Shown: positions 33,595 through 45,164, counted from the stretch's first letter. The stretch: 64,000 bases of DNA from Hippopus hippopus (GCA_946811185.2 OX328109.1:45281412-45345411); one strand, 5' to 3'. Translations and numbers: made by a program. The notes: generated from the sequence alone by a model not told the origin.

Positions 33595-33770
33595 CTATAC
33601 TTTCTTTCCAAGTCATTGGCTAATTTCTCATATGCATCAGAGGTGAGGGGCAAAAGATCGCCAGAAAGAAAGTTTGCCTCAACCGGGTATTGAGCTCACA
33701 ACTACCAGGTCATGAGTCCGATACGCTAACCATTGAGCTACACGGGCGGGCGCTGATCAAAGAAAGCTGT
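33595..33770 (-). repeat. tRNA-derived SINE, 3' truncated
   Basis: On -, GTAGCTCAATGGTTAGCG (box A) and GTGAGCTCAATACCCGG (box B position), then body GGCGATCTTTTGCCCC. 11821-type. Confidence 0.65.
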
Positions 33771-33976
33771 TGTAAACGCCACACAGAAGATAGTTTGATA
33801 GACAGAAATATATCTCTCTTACGATGATATAGAAAAAATTGTTGGGAAAAGAGTGACGTTGCTTGTTACGATTGCTTTTTTGCAACAATGCGAAGAATGT
33901 ACTTGTTAGGTGCGTGAAAAGTCATATTTGTGCAGTAAAATGTTAGATCAGTTTGCACAGTCATTGTAAATAAATA

Positions 33977-34230
33977 TGAACCATACTCTGTGAAAAGCGG
34001 GCTAAATGCATTTGCAAAAAATATCGACCCAGGTCAGCCTGTGCAGTCCGTGCAGGTTGACCTGAGTCGAAACTTTTTGTCATTGGTGAATTTTATGGCT
34101 TTCAAAGGACCATTCTACCTCAGGATTCAGTCAGTTGGTAAACAAAATGGATCTTACGGATCCATTATCATGTGATTAATTGCTTAGTATCATGCATCAT
34201 GGTGATTCATTAAGCCCCCTTTTCAATATT
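33977..34230. repeat. Family C hairpin element
   Basis: TGAACCATACTCTGTGAAAA, hairpin AGGTCAGCCTGTGCAGTCCG, right end TTCATTAAGCCCCCTTTTC; the last 20 bp are lost. Confidence 0.75.
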
Positions 34231-34591
34231 TTCTGATTAACGTACTTTGCATAACTTTGCACAACGATGCACGGCTCAAAGACAATGCGAAACAAAACTC
34301 GAACCTAATACAAACCGGAAAACCAGACAATACGGTTCTGCAGACCCAAGCATTTATTTTCTATCAACACTTAAATAGACTTAGTCACTTACTTCTTAAC
34401 TTCTCTGCACGATGCACAGCAAAACTCGAACCTAGAACCAACGGGAAGGCAGAAAATCCAGCAGGCCTGCAGTGCTATGCATTTGTTGCTCAACTACACG
34501 TCACAGTTCATATGTTCAAACAGCGAGTATACTTTATCATTGTGTGTGTCTTCTGAATTTTATGATTGCGACGAGGCCGGGCCGTGTGGAT
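34231..34591. other. Gene-free stretch with a short direct repeat
   Basis: TGCACAACGATGCACGGC...AAAACTCGAACCTA at 34257 recurs imperfectly at 34407 (GCACGATGCACAGC...AAAACTCGAACCTAG). The 99-codon frame across it has no recognisable domain. Confidence 0.35.
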
Positions 34592-34815
34592 CAAACCCTT
34601 TGTCAAACAATCTCGAGTTTTTACGACATTGAGGAAGAAGCCTTTTGAAAACATTGTGGGAAAAGGAGAAAATGCTGGTAACCAATATTTTCTCGTTTTC
34701 CCACAATATTTTCAACCCTGTCCAAGATAATAACCATTATTTTAGTCACATTGTGGTCTTCAAGTTCTTTCACTTTGGACGGATCTAAATTTTTGTAGTT
34801 TGGTAAAGAGTTAAA
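34592..34815. repeat. Family B hairpin MITE (complete)
   Basis: CCCTTTGTCAAACAATCTCG to TTTGTAGTTTGGTAAAGAG. The hairpin has one mispair in its tip. Confidence 0.8.
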
Positions 34816-35025
34816 TTTCTTTATCTCGATTGAAAAAATTCTGTTGAACAAATAAGCTTGAAAAAAAAAAAATGCGGATGCATTATCACATCCATAAAAA
34901 AAAAACAATTTTCTTTTTCCCTAAAATTTCTATCAACGATTTAAAACGCACCTTCTTATCCGAAATGATGATTGACGCTTCCGAATTTGGACGGGTCCAA
35001 CTTAAGATAAAAAAATTAGGTATGA

Positions 35026-35239
35026 TTAACTCTTTCCATGCCATAGACGACACCAGAAGCTTTTGTGGACAGTGTAGATCAAGATCAGACTGCACAGAAC
35101 GTGCAGTCTGATCTCTGATCTGCACTGTCCACTGCTATATTCTGAAATTATGACTGAGCTGTCTCTTGATCTTACAGAGGAAATGTACTTTTAGCCTTTG
35201 AGAAAATGCAATTTCTTATTCAGTCTTGAAAAAGTTTAA
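35026..35239. repeat. Family A2 hairpin element (complete)
   Basis: TTAACTCTTTCCATGCCA, GACACCAGAAGCTTTTGTGG, hairpin AGATCAGACTGCACAGAACG, right end AAAAAGTTTAA. Confidence 0.75.
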
Positions 35240-35384
35240 GTCAAAAGGACTGACCGAGATAGGAAGAGTTTACCTTCGTCTGACTGTATTTATCAAATGC
35301 AAACACACGTTATCTCCATGTACCCGATTTTTCTTGTCACAGGGACCCTTTGTCCACCTCGAAAATCTCACATGTCTTTAAATT

Positions 35385-35640
35385 CTTTCAGGGTCGCTGG
35401 TTCGAGTCTCCGGCACGGCCAATTTCTCTCCGAGGATTGATGATAGTCATTGCGGGAAGATTCATTCTTTTCTCAACGCTTATCATTGTTTCGACAAGGG
35501 TTATGCGGGAAAGCAGCTATTGGCTTGGGAAGAATATTGTGGGAGATACTGGTAAAAGAAACTGTAGGAAAGCATGGATAGGTGCACCTGCCGCTGCGAT
35601 ATCACTGAAATAACGTTGAAAACGACCCTAAACACCATAC
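35385..35640 (+). repeat. SINE, 5' part of the head missing
   Basis: Starts at box B (GCTGGTTCGAGTCTCCGG), then CCGAGGATTGATGATAGTCA and the GGAAAGCAGC body, tail CGTTGAAAACGACCCTAAAC. Confidence 0.75.
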
Positions 35641-35644
35641 AGCA

Positions 35645-35860
35645 AGACTACGCTCTTTCAGAGCCAAGTATTGAAACTCGACCTCTTTCAACGACAAAAC
35701 ATACGATCCACAGAAGCTCAAAAAGATTTTTAGTCCTGTAGGCTTGACTAAACAATCGGACGGTATAGATCCAAGATCAGATTGCACGTTCTGTGCAGTC
35801 TGATCTTGATCTATACCGTCCGCAAGAGCCCCTGTTTTCGCCACTGGCAACGAAAGGATG
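35645..35860. repeat. Family A2 hairpin element (complete)
   Basis: GCTCTTTCAGAGCCAAGTAT, CGACCTCTTTCAACGAC, AATCGGACGGTATAGATCC, hairpin AGATCAGATTGCACGTTCT, right end CCGTCCGCAAGAGCCCC. Confidence 0.75.
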
Positions 35861-35967
35861 GATCTTCTGCTGCTCGGTTGTATAAAACCTGTTTACTCCA
35901 TCAGACGACCAAATTTTACATTGTTAGCATTTTTGTGGTATTTGTCGAAGACAATGCCACTATGAGA

Positions 35968-36440
35968 TCAATAATAAATGTTCAATATTGAATTTTGAAG
36001 ACCATGTATGGTATTTTGTCCAAAACCGAAGGAAGTAAACGCAATTAAACTCAATTTTTCAAGACAAATGAGTTTTTCAATAGCACTCAGATATATAGTT
36101 GGAAATGGCGTCTTGAAATAAACTGCAAAAGGCTGTCGATCGTGGAAATACTTCTTTTTGAGTAAAAATAGCTTCACCTCTTCATAGCCTTCTATTGGCT
36201 CAATGATATGCACAAAATGAGTTTTTCAATAGCACTCAGATATATAGTTGGAAATGGCGTCTTGAAATAAACTGCAAAAGGCTGTCGATCGTGGAAATAC
36301 TTCTTTTTGAGTAAAAATAGCTTCACCTCTTCATAGCCTTCTATTGGCTCAATGATATGCACAAAATTTGTCTTCTGACCGCTTTGCTTCCGGAGTTGTT
36401 CATTCCAAAACCAGTTCGTCCCTTGGCTTGTTCGTCCCAT
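35968..36440 (-). pseudogene. Small ORF broken by a 149-bp tandem duplication (unrecognised)
   Basis: The frame begins ATGGGACGAACAAGCCAAGG at 36440 (MGRTSQGTNWFWNEQLRKQS) and continues through IIEPIEGYEEVKLF, FHDRQPFAVYFKTPF and TIYLSAIEKLI. DNA from about 36066 to 36214 is repeated head-to-tail at 36215-36364 with, as far as I can see, no difference. Since 149 is not a multiple of three, the frame stops soon after the first copy (stop about 36192). The inner copy keeps an open frame to 35968. A single unit would give a protein of roughly 110 residues. The composition looks like a real protein, but I know of no match, and it may also be assembly duplication. Confidence 0.4.
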
Positions 36441-36786
36441 GATTGCACGCTACTCATTTGATTGTGCATGAATATTTACAGGAAGAAAACTTTATTGTAA
36501 TGTTGGGAATTAGGTCCTGACGGCCAAAGATATCTCAAAATCATAGTATTCAGGTATAAACTTAATTGAATTCAATATATTTACATGGCTTCTCTCTCTA
36601 CCCATCGTGCATCCTTCCGTCAAGGGACGTTACTCCCGACTCCTCTTGAAAGATCAAAGGGAGACCACCAATACACAAATAACGCAAACTTAGGCACCAG
36701 TAATCTCCCTTTAACCAGAGACGTATTAATTTGCTTAGGAGGTTGATTTTCAAGTTAATATTTAAATAATATTTCTCTTTTTTTTT
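36441..36786. other. Gene-free stretch
   Basis: Would be the upstream flank of the 36440 frame. No TATA or recognisable repeat. Confidence 0.35.
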
Positions 36787-38112
36787 TAGCTCACCTGAGC
36801 ACGAAGTGCTAAGGTGAGGTATTGTGATCGGTCATTGTCCGGCGTCCATCTGTCCGTCTGTCCACAATTCCTTTAAACATCTTCTCCTCCTAAACCGCTG
36901 GGCCAATCTTGGTGAAATTTGGCAGGGATGTTCCTTGGGTGAAGCTCTACCAAAGTTGTTCAAGAGATTGAATTCCGCCCTTAACTCTGGTTGCTATGGC
37001 AACAGAAAGGAAAAAAATAGCAAAATCTTTGAAAATCTTCTTCTCTGACATTAGAAGGCGTAGAGCTTTGATATTTGGTATGTAGCATCTCCTAGTGGAC
37101 CTCTACCAAGTTTGTTCATATGATGCCCCTGGGGTTAAAACTGGCCCCGCCCCGGGGGTCACAAGTTCGAACATAGGAACAAAGAAAGAAAACTTTAAAA
37201 TTCTTCTTCTCTGAAACTGGAAGGCATGGAGCTGTGATATTTGGCATCTAGCATCTCCTAGTGGACCTCTACCAATTTTGTTCATATGATGCCCCTGGGG
37301 TCAAAAACTGGCCCCGCCCCAGGGGTCACAATTTCGAACATAGGAACAAAGAAGGAAAACTTCTTCTTCCCTAAAACTGGAAGGTGTGGAGCTTTGATAT
37401 TTGGTATGTAGCAATTCCTAGTGGGCCTCTACCAAGTTTGTTCAATGATGCCGCTGGGGTCAAAACTGGCCCTGCCCCGGGGGTTCACAAGTTCGAACAA
37501 AGGAACATAGAAGGAAAACTTTAAAATTCTTCTTTTCTAAAACTGGAAAGCATAGAGCTTTGTTATTTGGTATGTAGTGAACCTGTTCTAAGTTTGTTGG
37601 CCCACCTGAGCACAACGTGTTCAGTCAGTTCAAAATTGGGTCACCTGGGGTCATAAACTAGGTCTCAAGGTTAAATTAAACTAATACTTTGTGGGCACTC
37701 TAGAGGCCATATTTTTTGCTCAATTGACTTGAAAATTGGTCAGAATGTTTGTCTTGATGAAATATTGGGTGAGTTTGGAATTGGGTCACCTGGGGTCATG
37801 AACTAGATCACTTGGTAAATTTAAGAAATACTTTGTGGGCACTCTAGAGGCCACATTTATTGCTGAATTAACTTGAAAACTGTTCAGAATGTTTGTCTTG
37901 ATAAATGTTTTGACGAGTTTTAAATTGAGTCACATCGGGTGATAAATTAGGTCACTAGGTCAACTTCAGGAAATTCCTTGTGGACGCTCCAGAGGCCACA
38001 TTTTAAGCTCAATTGACCAGACAATTGGTCAGAAATTGAATTACGCACGTGGAGTGTATTTCGCCTATTGACTCAGGTGAGCGATCCAGGGCCATCATGG
38101 CCCTCCTGTTTT
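36787..38112 (+). mobile_element. Family H element, copy 3 (complete)
   Basis: Starts TTTTAGCTCACCTGAGCACG and ends TTGACTCAGGTGAGCGATCC, then the hairpin GGGCCATCATGGCCC (38089-38103) and TCCTGTTTTC. Subterminal CTCACCTGAG/CTCAGGTGAG are inverted. The body holds four units with GTGGACCTCTACCAAGTTTG and CTGGCCCCGCCCC, then three of the units seen in copy 2 (GTCAGAATGTTTGTCTTGAT). GTTGCTATGGCAACAGAAAG matches the GTTGCCATGGCAAC of copy 1. No protein-coding frame. Confidence 0.7.
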
Positions 38113-38572
38113 CAAATTATTAAATCTACACAGTGGCTTCCTTGACAAATGCCACATCAGCGTTCTCAACGCTTTGATTAAATGTCAAATCAGCTTGGGC
38201 TCAAATGAACGGGATTTTTGTAACAACGGGTAAAAAACATTTGGGGATGCATGGAACTGTCGGATACAAGGATTTTCTTCTTTTTCCAAAAATGCTGAAA
38301 AAAGTCTATATCTCCATAGTTGATTAAACACGGAGTCGTCTTGTGAATGTCTTTTTTTTTTTTTATTTTAAATCGAGAAAAATTAAAGAATGAAAGAAAA
38401 TAGCAATTTTTCGAGCAACAGGTAAACAAGAGATGTCTTTCAAAAAAGGCAACGTAATCAGTACCGGAAAGTAAAAATCGAAGATCTTTTGTGCTTCAAT
38501 ATAAAAAAAAGAAAAGAAAAACTATTGATGCCACAAATGTGCCCGCAAATAGGCCTACAGGATACCGTGGAA
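38113..38572. other. Gene-free stretch
   Basis: AT-rich, nothing recognised. Confidence 0.4.
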
Positions 38573-38645
38573 TAAACATGTCCACAATTTTGACCAATCG
38601 CAAATTACTAATTATTCAGTATCAATACAAGGAGGTCAAAAGCCT
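38573..38645 (-). repeat. Family E fragment
   Basis: AAACATGTCCACAATTTTGA and CAATCGCAAATTACTAATTA are the inverse of the 664 copy; GCAAATAGGCC just before it extends the match. Confidence 0.5.
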
Positions 38646-38684
38646 GTGGGGTATTTAGCTACGTCATAAATGAAAAGCGTTCCT

Positions 38685-38930
38685 CGTAACGATGTTGAAA
38701 CCTTTCCCACACGATCCAGATTTTTAACGAACCGAAGAGACAGGGGCTTTAAAAGATTGTATATAGGAAAAGGACGATATGAGGTTTTACACGGTAGCCA
38801 GCATTTTTCTCCTTTTCTCACTATGTTTCCTGACTTATCAAAAGCAAATTTCGTCGTTCTAACCACCCTTAGTTTGTCGTCTGCAAATACTTTCAATTTG
38901 CCCCAGTGTAAAACTGGTCATAGGTGAATT
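38685..38930. repeat. Family B hairpin MITE, degenerate
   Basis: GTAGCCAGCATTTTTCTCC and TTAGTTTGTCGTCTGCAAAT remain; the left hairpin arm has diverged. Confidence 0.6.
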
Positions 38931-39174
38931 GAACGCCTTTTGGAAAGTGGACCTCTTCCGTCAATTATGATTGAACAATGGGGGGAGGGGGGCGCAACAC
39001 TGTGACTATACCGAATAGAGGAATTGCTTCTAGCGAGCAGGTTTTTAAATCCTTGACAACTTGCCATTTAGCCAATCAGAAATTACGTTACTTTAGACTT
39101 TAGAGAAAATCAGAGAAGCAGAACATTAGTTTTAATTGTGTAGCGCCTAGTTGCTCAAGTTATCTTGCCTGACC

Positions 39175-39385
39175 TTAACCCTTAGACTGCTAAGCGCGAC
39201 TCACTGACCTTTTGCGGACAGTATAGATCAAGATCAGACTGCACGTTCTGTGCAGTCTGATCTTGGATCTACACTTTCCGATAAGGAGATACCTTTCCCC
39301 AAAAATACCTTTGACATAGCAAAATTTGGGTCTTTACTATCTGCGTGAAAGTTTCATTTCACTCCTTTAGCAGGATAAGGTTTAA
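39175..39385. repeat. Family A hairpin MITE (complete)
   Basis: TTAACCCTTAGACTGCTAAG to TAGCAGGATAAGGTTTAA, 211 bp. Its termini show the inverted TTAACCCTTA/TAAGGNTTAA pattern most clearly. Confidence 0.88.
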
Positions 39386-39504
39386 TCTGTTTGTTTTTAC
39401 GTAGTCGATTATGATAACGATAACTTGTTCACAAACTTGCGTGAGCTCGCCCCCGACAGAAAGCCGAGGGGTTCATTAGGATCCTGTTTTCTATGTTCTG
39501 TGTT

Positions 39505-39715
39505 CGTCTAAATGGGGTTTTACGCAGCTTTCAATAGTATGTCAGTCATTTTATTGTCATATCATTGTGACTCCTCTTACGAACATGAAAGTTCGCATCA
39601 AATGCATAGCTCACAAACAACCGCACCTGGCGGGATTCAAACCCGTGCGGAAGAGATCCTCGTTTACTGAGGTTCAAAAGACCAACACCTTAACCACTGA
39701 GCTAAAGAGATTCTC
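39505..39715 (-). repeat. tRNA-derived SINE
   Basis: On -, CTTTAGCTCAGTGGTTAAGG (box A) and GGGTTTGAATCCCGC (box B); the tail at the left is TGGGGTTTTACGCAGC. Confidence 0.65.
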
Positions 39716-40493
39716 CCTAACGCAGTTGTTAGGTATTGATTGGAGAGGTCATCAGACCTCTCCAACAGCGGTGAGTTTAAAAGGCAGACTGCCACAGAAT
39801 TTGCTGTCTAATTCCATTTTTCTTGCAAAATTATTGTGATACACAGTCCGTTTCGTCATGGTTTTGTAAATAAAGCGAAATCAAAAAACAGAAACAGGAA
39901 ATAGACGTGGTTTATTTTTATATGACGAATTTCAGAAAAGATTTGTTATATTAATTTGCCATGGCTGCAAATGACCTTTCAAATAATTGTAATTTTTCAT
40001 TAAGCAAATAGATCTAAGCAGAAGAAAAAATAAGAAGAATTTCGTTAAAAAAGAGAAAGAAGACCGCTGGACTAGATCATGTGACTTGTAAACGCGGCAA
40101 GAAGGTCAAATGACCGTCATGTAAAGCATATGCGGTTTCTACGCGACGGCTTTTTTACTTGTTTGTTTACGTGTACCAATATATATTGAAATTAAAAGCC
40201 AATTAACTATTCGAAAACATTGATGCTGACCTCTCCTGGCTTCTTTTGTAAAGAAGCCAACTTGTTTTATACAGGAAGAAGCTATGCAGTAAGGAAGGAG
40301 TGATCTCCCGTAACACCTCTCACATATCAATTGGGTTTCATCAGTGCCAGTCTTGGAGCCTGCAGTTTGTATTGTGACTTGAACAGAACTGAACAGATAC
40401 AGAGTTTAAAACAGTAAATAAAGCAATATTATATTACAGTGAACATTAAGAAGTGTTATATCTTGAGCGAACATGACGGTTATGGCAATATGC
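39716..40493. other. Gene-free stretch
   Basis: A small hairpin (TTGGAGAGGT/ACCTCTCCAA) at about 39740 and a second (GGCTTCTTT/AAAGAAGCC) at about 40238. No gene recognised. Confidence 0.4.
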
Positions 40494-40752
40494 TAGCCGG
40501 GCTCTGTAAAAAGGGGGCTTAATGCATCTGCAGAAAATTATTGACCCAGGTCAGCCTGCTCGGACTACGTAGACGAAACATTTTGCTATTGGTCAGTTTT
40601 TTTATATGTCAAAAGACCAGTCTACCTCCAGATTGAATCGGTTGTCAGACAAAATGGATTGATTTCGATGAATCCATAATTATATGATATCTTGCTTGGT
40701 ATGATAGGTTACAACGATGCATTTAGCTCCCTTTTGCCAGAGAATGGCTCAT
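40494..40752. repeat. Family C hairpin element, hairpin decayed
   Basis: CTCTGTAAAAAGGGGGCTTA to CTCCCTTTTGCCAGAGAATG; the second hairpin arm has lost about 15 bp. Confidence 0.75.
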
Positions 40753-41016
40753 ATATACATGCAGTACTTTCCGTATAGTAACAAAATGTTATTTCATATG
40801 AATTAACTTTTATGTCACTGTGCTAGGTACGATTACCTTCTGGACAGAAAGAAAAAGTAAAAATAAAGCTAAACAGTGAAAGGTGTTGTAATTTTACCAA
40901 TAAAGGCTGTAGGGGGATGAACAGACACCCCTATGCGGTCAATACTTTTAAAGCTTTGTAATAGTTACACTTGGGAACAAGAGGACGTATTTGACATGAT
41001 ATTTATAGATTTGAGC

Positions 41017-41257
41017 CATATTCTGGCAAAAGGGGACTTAATGCACCTCCTTGATACATGATACCAAGCAAGTTATCACAATAATGGATCCATTAATTTA
41101 ATCTAGGAATCGACTGGATCTGGTTCTTTGAAAAGCAGAAAATTTACAAACAGCAAAATATTTCGACCCATGTCAGCCTGCGCGGACTGCGCAGGCTGAC
41201 ATGGGTCGATATATTTTGCAAATGTATTAAGTACCCTTTTCACAGAGCAAGGCTCAA
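41017..41257. repeat. Family C hairpin element (complete)
   Basis: TTGAGCCATATTCTGGCAAA to CACAGAGCAAGGCTCA; hairpin of the ATGTCAGCC variant. Confidence 0.8.
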
Positions 41258-41492
41258 TTAATAGAGACAAAGAAAAACACTGACTTTAGCGTGTTACGAA
41301 AGGTAACTCTTGTTTGTTTGTAGAAATGAAATGAGTTATTTCCCTTGCAATTGTAAAAAACGTGTGTATATATGACGCGTGAAAAAAGAATGTGTATTAA
41401 GTTTTTAAACATGATTTATTGATCAATATGCATTTACATTTTACCATAGGCACTTAGATTTTAACAAACTGCGTCATCGATAACAATATATA

Positions 41493-41531
41493 GGAGTCAT
41501 GCTCTGTGAAAATGGGGCTTAATGCATCAGC
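41493..41531. repeat. Family C element, left piece split by the Polinton
   Basis: GAGTCATGCTCTGTGAAAAT to GGCTTAATGCATCAGC. The rest of this copy resumes at 53197, directly after the inserted element. Confidence 0.9.
41526..41531. other. Target-site duplication, left (ATCAGC)
   Basis: The six bases before the element are ATCAGC and the six after it (53197-53202) are the same. Six-base duplications are the Polinton/Maverick hallmark. Confidence 0.93.
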
Positions 41532-41540
41532 AGTAGTAAA

Positions 41541-41594
41541 GGAAGAGAGAGTACGGACACACCTAGGCCTGTGTGTGTCCGTACTCTCTCTTCC
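41541..41594. repeat. Terminal palindrome, left
   Basis: A 22-base arm beginning GGAAGAGAGAGTACGG pairs with CCGTACTCTCTCTTCC around a 10-base AGGCCT-containing centre, nine bases from the element end. Confidence 0.92.
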
Positions 41595-41699
41595 CTGAGT
41601 GCCGTACATCACCCTCCCTGACAAAAATGTGTCCCTAGTTTGCCCTCCCGAAAGATTTTTTTTTTATTTTGTCCCTAGGCTCCCGTCCCTGAGCGGGAT

Positions 41700-44400
41700 T
41701 TTTTCTGCAGTTAAAGCAGCAGATGTCGGCCAAAAATGATACATCTTCGAGTACTCTATAGTGATCTGCCAGGTCTGATCATTGAGTTGGACTTAGTTTT
41801 TTCTTCACCTATGTATGATTTTTTCTCTCTAAAAGACTGAGCACTGGTTTGGACTTAGCTTTTTTTATTCTATGAATGATTTTCTTTTCTAAAAGTCTGA
41901 TCAGTGAGTTGTACTTAGTTTTTTACCCATATGCTATTAGGATTGCTTTATTGTTTTACTTCTATCCATTACTCGGTCTTTATTTACCCTACGAATGATT
42001 TTCTTTCTAAAAGTCTGATCACTGAGTTGAACTTAGTCTTTTTCTGCAATTATGAATGATTTCTCTAAAAGACTGAGCACCGAGTTTGACTTAGTTTTTT
42101 TTACCCATATGCTATTAGGATTGCTTTATTGTTTTACTTCTAACCATTACTTGGCCTTTAAGTGGTTTCTCTCTAAAAGACTGAGCACTGGGTTGAACTT
42201 AGACTTTTTTTACCCTATGAATGATTTTCTCTCTTTCTAAATGGCTGATCACTGAGTTGGACTTAGTCTTTTTCTGCAATTATGGATGATTTTCTCTCTT
42301 TCTAAAAGCCTGACCATTGATTTGGACTTAGACTTTTTTCTTTCTAAATGTCTGAGCACTGAGTTGAACATAGACTTTTTTTTACCCTATGAATGATTTT
42401 CTTTCTAAAAGCCTGACCACTGAGTTGGACTTAGTCTTTTTTCTGCATCTATGAATGATTTTTCTTTCTAAATGTCTGGACATTGAGTTGGACTTAGACT
42501 TTTTCTGCAATTATGAATGAATTCTCTTTTCTAAATGTCTAACCATTGAGTTGAGCATAGACTTTTTTTTACCCTATGAATGAATTTTCTTTCTAAATGT
42601 CTGGACATTGAGTTGGACTTAGTCTTTTTCTGCAATTATGAATGATTTTTTCTCTCTAAAAGGAATTTGTCCCTATATCAGTGAGTTGAACATAGACTTT
42701 TTTTTACCCTATGAATGATTTTCTTTCTAAAAGCCTGACCATTGAGTTGGACTTAGTTTTTTTCTTCACCTATGAATGATTTTTCTCTAAAAGCCTGACC
42801 ATTGAGTTGGACTTAGTTTTTTCACCCTATGAATGATTTTCTCTCTTTCTAAAAGCCTGACCATTGAGTTGAACTTAGACATTTTTTACCCTATGAATGA
42901 ATTTTCTTTCTAAATGTCTGGATATTGAGTTGGACTTAGTCTTTTTCTGCAATTATGGATGATTTTTTCTCTCTAAAAGGAATTTGTCCCTATATCAGTG
43001 AGTTGAACATAGACTTTTTTTACCCTATGAATGATTTTCTTTCTAAAAGCCTGACCACTGAGTTGGACTTAGACTTTTTTCTTATCTATGAATGATTTTT
43101 TCTCTCTAAAAGGAATTTGTCCCTATATCAGTGAGTTGGACTTAGACTTTTTTCTTATCTATGGATGATTTCTTCTCTCTAAATGTTTGGCCATTGAGTT
43201 GAACTTAGCTTTTTTCATCCTATGAATGATTTTTCTCTCTAAAAGGAATTTGTCCCTATATCAGTGAGTTGGACTTAGTCTTTTTCTGCAATTATGGATG
43301 ATTTCTCTTTCTAAATGCCTGGACATTGAGTTGAACATAGACTTTTTTTACCCTATGAATGATTTTCTTTCTAAAAGCCTGACCACTGAGTTGGACTTAG
43401 ACTTTTTTCTTATCTATGAATGATTTTTTCTCTCTAAAAGGAATTTGTCCCTATATCAGTGAGTTGGACTTAGACTTTTTTCTTATCTATGGATGATTTC
43501 TTCTCTCTAAATGTTTGGCCATTGAGTTGAACTTAGCTTTTTTCATCCTATGAATGATTTTTCTCTCTAAAAGGAATTTGTCCCTATATCAGTGAGTTGT
43601 ACTTAGTTTTTTCACCTATGAATGATTTCTCTTTCTAAATGCCTGGACATTGAGTTGAACATAGACTTTTTTTACCCTATGAATGATTTTCTTTCTAAAA
43701 GCCTGACCACTGAGTTGGACTTAGTTTTTTCACCCTATGGATGATTTTTCTCTCTAAAAGGAATTTGTCCCTATATCAGTGAGTTGTACTTAGTTTTTTC
43801 ACCTATGAATGAATTTTCTTTTCTAATTGCCTAATCATTGAGTTGAACTTAGACTTTTTTACCCTATGAATGATTTCTCTAAAAGACTGAGCGCTGAGTT
43901 GGACTTAGTCTTTTTTCTGCATCTATGGATGATTTTTCTTTTCTAAAAGGAATTTGTCCCTATATCACTGAGTTGGACTTAGACTTTTTTCTACATCTAT
44001 GAATGAATTCTCTTTTCTAAATGCCTAACCATTGAGTTGAACATAGACTTTTTTTTACCCTATGAATGATTTTCTTTCTAAAAGCCTGACCACTGAGTTG
44101 GACTTAGTCTTTTTTCTGCATCTATGAATGATTTTTCTTTTCTAAAAGGAATTTGTCCCTAAATCACTGAGTTGGACTTAGACTTTTTTCTACATCTATG
44201 AATGAATTCTCTTTTCTAAATGCCTAACCATTGAGTTGAACATAGACTTTTTTTACCCTATGAATGAATTCTCTTTTCTAAAAGGAATTTGTCCCTATAT
44301 CACTGAGTTGGACTTAGTCTTTCTGATTTTTTTCTGCATCTATGAATGAATTTTCTCTCTAAAAGCCTGAGCACTGAGTTGGACTTAGACTTTTTCTGAG
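41700..44400. repeat. Degenerate tandem array in the left terminus
   Basis: About 45 units of roughly 60 or 74 bp. Shared core: TGAGTTGGACTTAGACTTTT, CTATGAATGATTTTC and CTAAAAGCCTGACCA. The longer unit type adds GGAATTTGTCCCTATATCA. Unit types alternate without strict order. No frame spans it. Confidence 0.9.
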
Positions 44401-44683
44401 TTTTTTTACTCTTCGGAGTGTAACTCTTCTAAAAGAAAGAAGTTTGACAATTTGAAGAAATGACAATTTGAAGATAGAACTTTCGTGGTAAATGGTTAGT
44501 CCTGAAAAGGACTGTTGGGTTAGCTCTGAAAAGAACTGTTGGGTTAGCCCTGAAAAGGGCTGTTTTGTTTTGGAGGCTGTTTTTTTCGTCTCACGTTGTT
44601 TTTTCCACTTCTAATGACAGCATCCGAAATTCGCTTGGCAAATGGGGCATGCTTCAACTCTTTTTCTGATTACCATTGCTCCA

Positions 44684-44848
44684 TTACCGAACTAATCTTC
44701 CGCCGAGATCTTTGTATGGCTGTGTTATACGTTGTAGTTGGTTTTGTTCCTCCTCTCCTACGAAATGAGTGTTTAGTTGTAATAACTGTTGACCTGCATT
44801 TAGATATTCTTGGAGAGCCTCACGTAGTTGATAATTTATCTCCTCCAT
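44684..44848 (-). CDS. 54-aa protein in the left terminus (Polinton orf, unrecognised)
   Basis: Begins MEEINYQLREALQEYLNAGQ and ends GGRLVR. The composition is Gln/Glu/Leu-rich and helical. The start was chosen because the same upstream module (TATAAAG, then direct repeats of GGAAGCAGTATCAAT) precedes both this ATG and that of the 45541-46203 gene at the same offset. A longer frame on the opposite strand (44596-44853) is judged a shadow. A 21-codon frame just downstream has a CPIC pair. Function unknown. Confidence 0.5.
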   Translation of the reverse strand: MEEINYQLREALQEYLNAGQQLLQLNTHFVGEEEQNQLQRITQPYKDLGGRLVR

Positions 44849-45010
44849 ATTGATACTGCTTCCGAATATTGATACTGCTTCCGAATATTGATACCGTTTT
44901 CGAAGTGATCGTTAGCTGAGAGTCAAAAAATGGTGAATGTATGAAAATAACGCCGAGCTTTATACGTTTACTGAGGATTGAAAATTTTTTAAAGAGCTCG
45001 GATCTGACAG
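44849..45010 (-). promoter_or_regulatory. Promoter module, copy 1
   Basis: On -, TATAAA at 44959-44964, ATTTTCATACATTCACCA about 20 bp on, CTCAGCTAACGATCACTT, then TTCGGAAGCAGTATCAAT twice up to the ATG. Confidence 0.6.
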
Positions 45011-45164
45011 AAATCACATACATTTTTTTCCATGCTACGTTTCATGCTAATATAGCAAAAAAGTTATGACCCGTTGTATGGGAAAAAATGTAGACAGAAC
45101 AAGTCTTTGGGGAAGACAGAAGGAAGAGCTCTATTGTTTTTGAACTTTTATTTACTGAACAGAA

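Larger units (their letters stand above)
41532..45111. repeat. Left terminal inverted repeat (3580 bp)
   Basis: The inverse complement of 49615-53196, ending internally at CAAGTCTTTGGG, after which the two sides differ. I saw only a handful of mismatches (for example GCAGCAG against GCCGC near the outer edge and an A-run indel near 44585). Confidence 0.93.

Noticed and set aside
34257..34556. 99-aa ORF as a gene
   Set aside because: It spans an imperfect direct repeat and has no domain or sensible promoter.
41700..44400. CRISPR-like array
   Set aside because: Units are degenerate and contiguous, with no constant repeat separated by unique spacers, in a eukaryotic mobile element.
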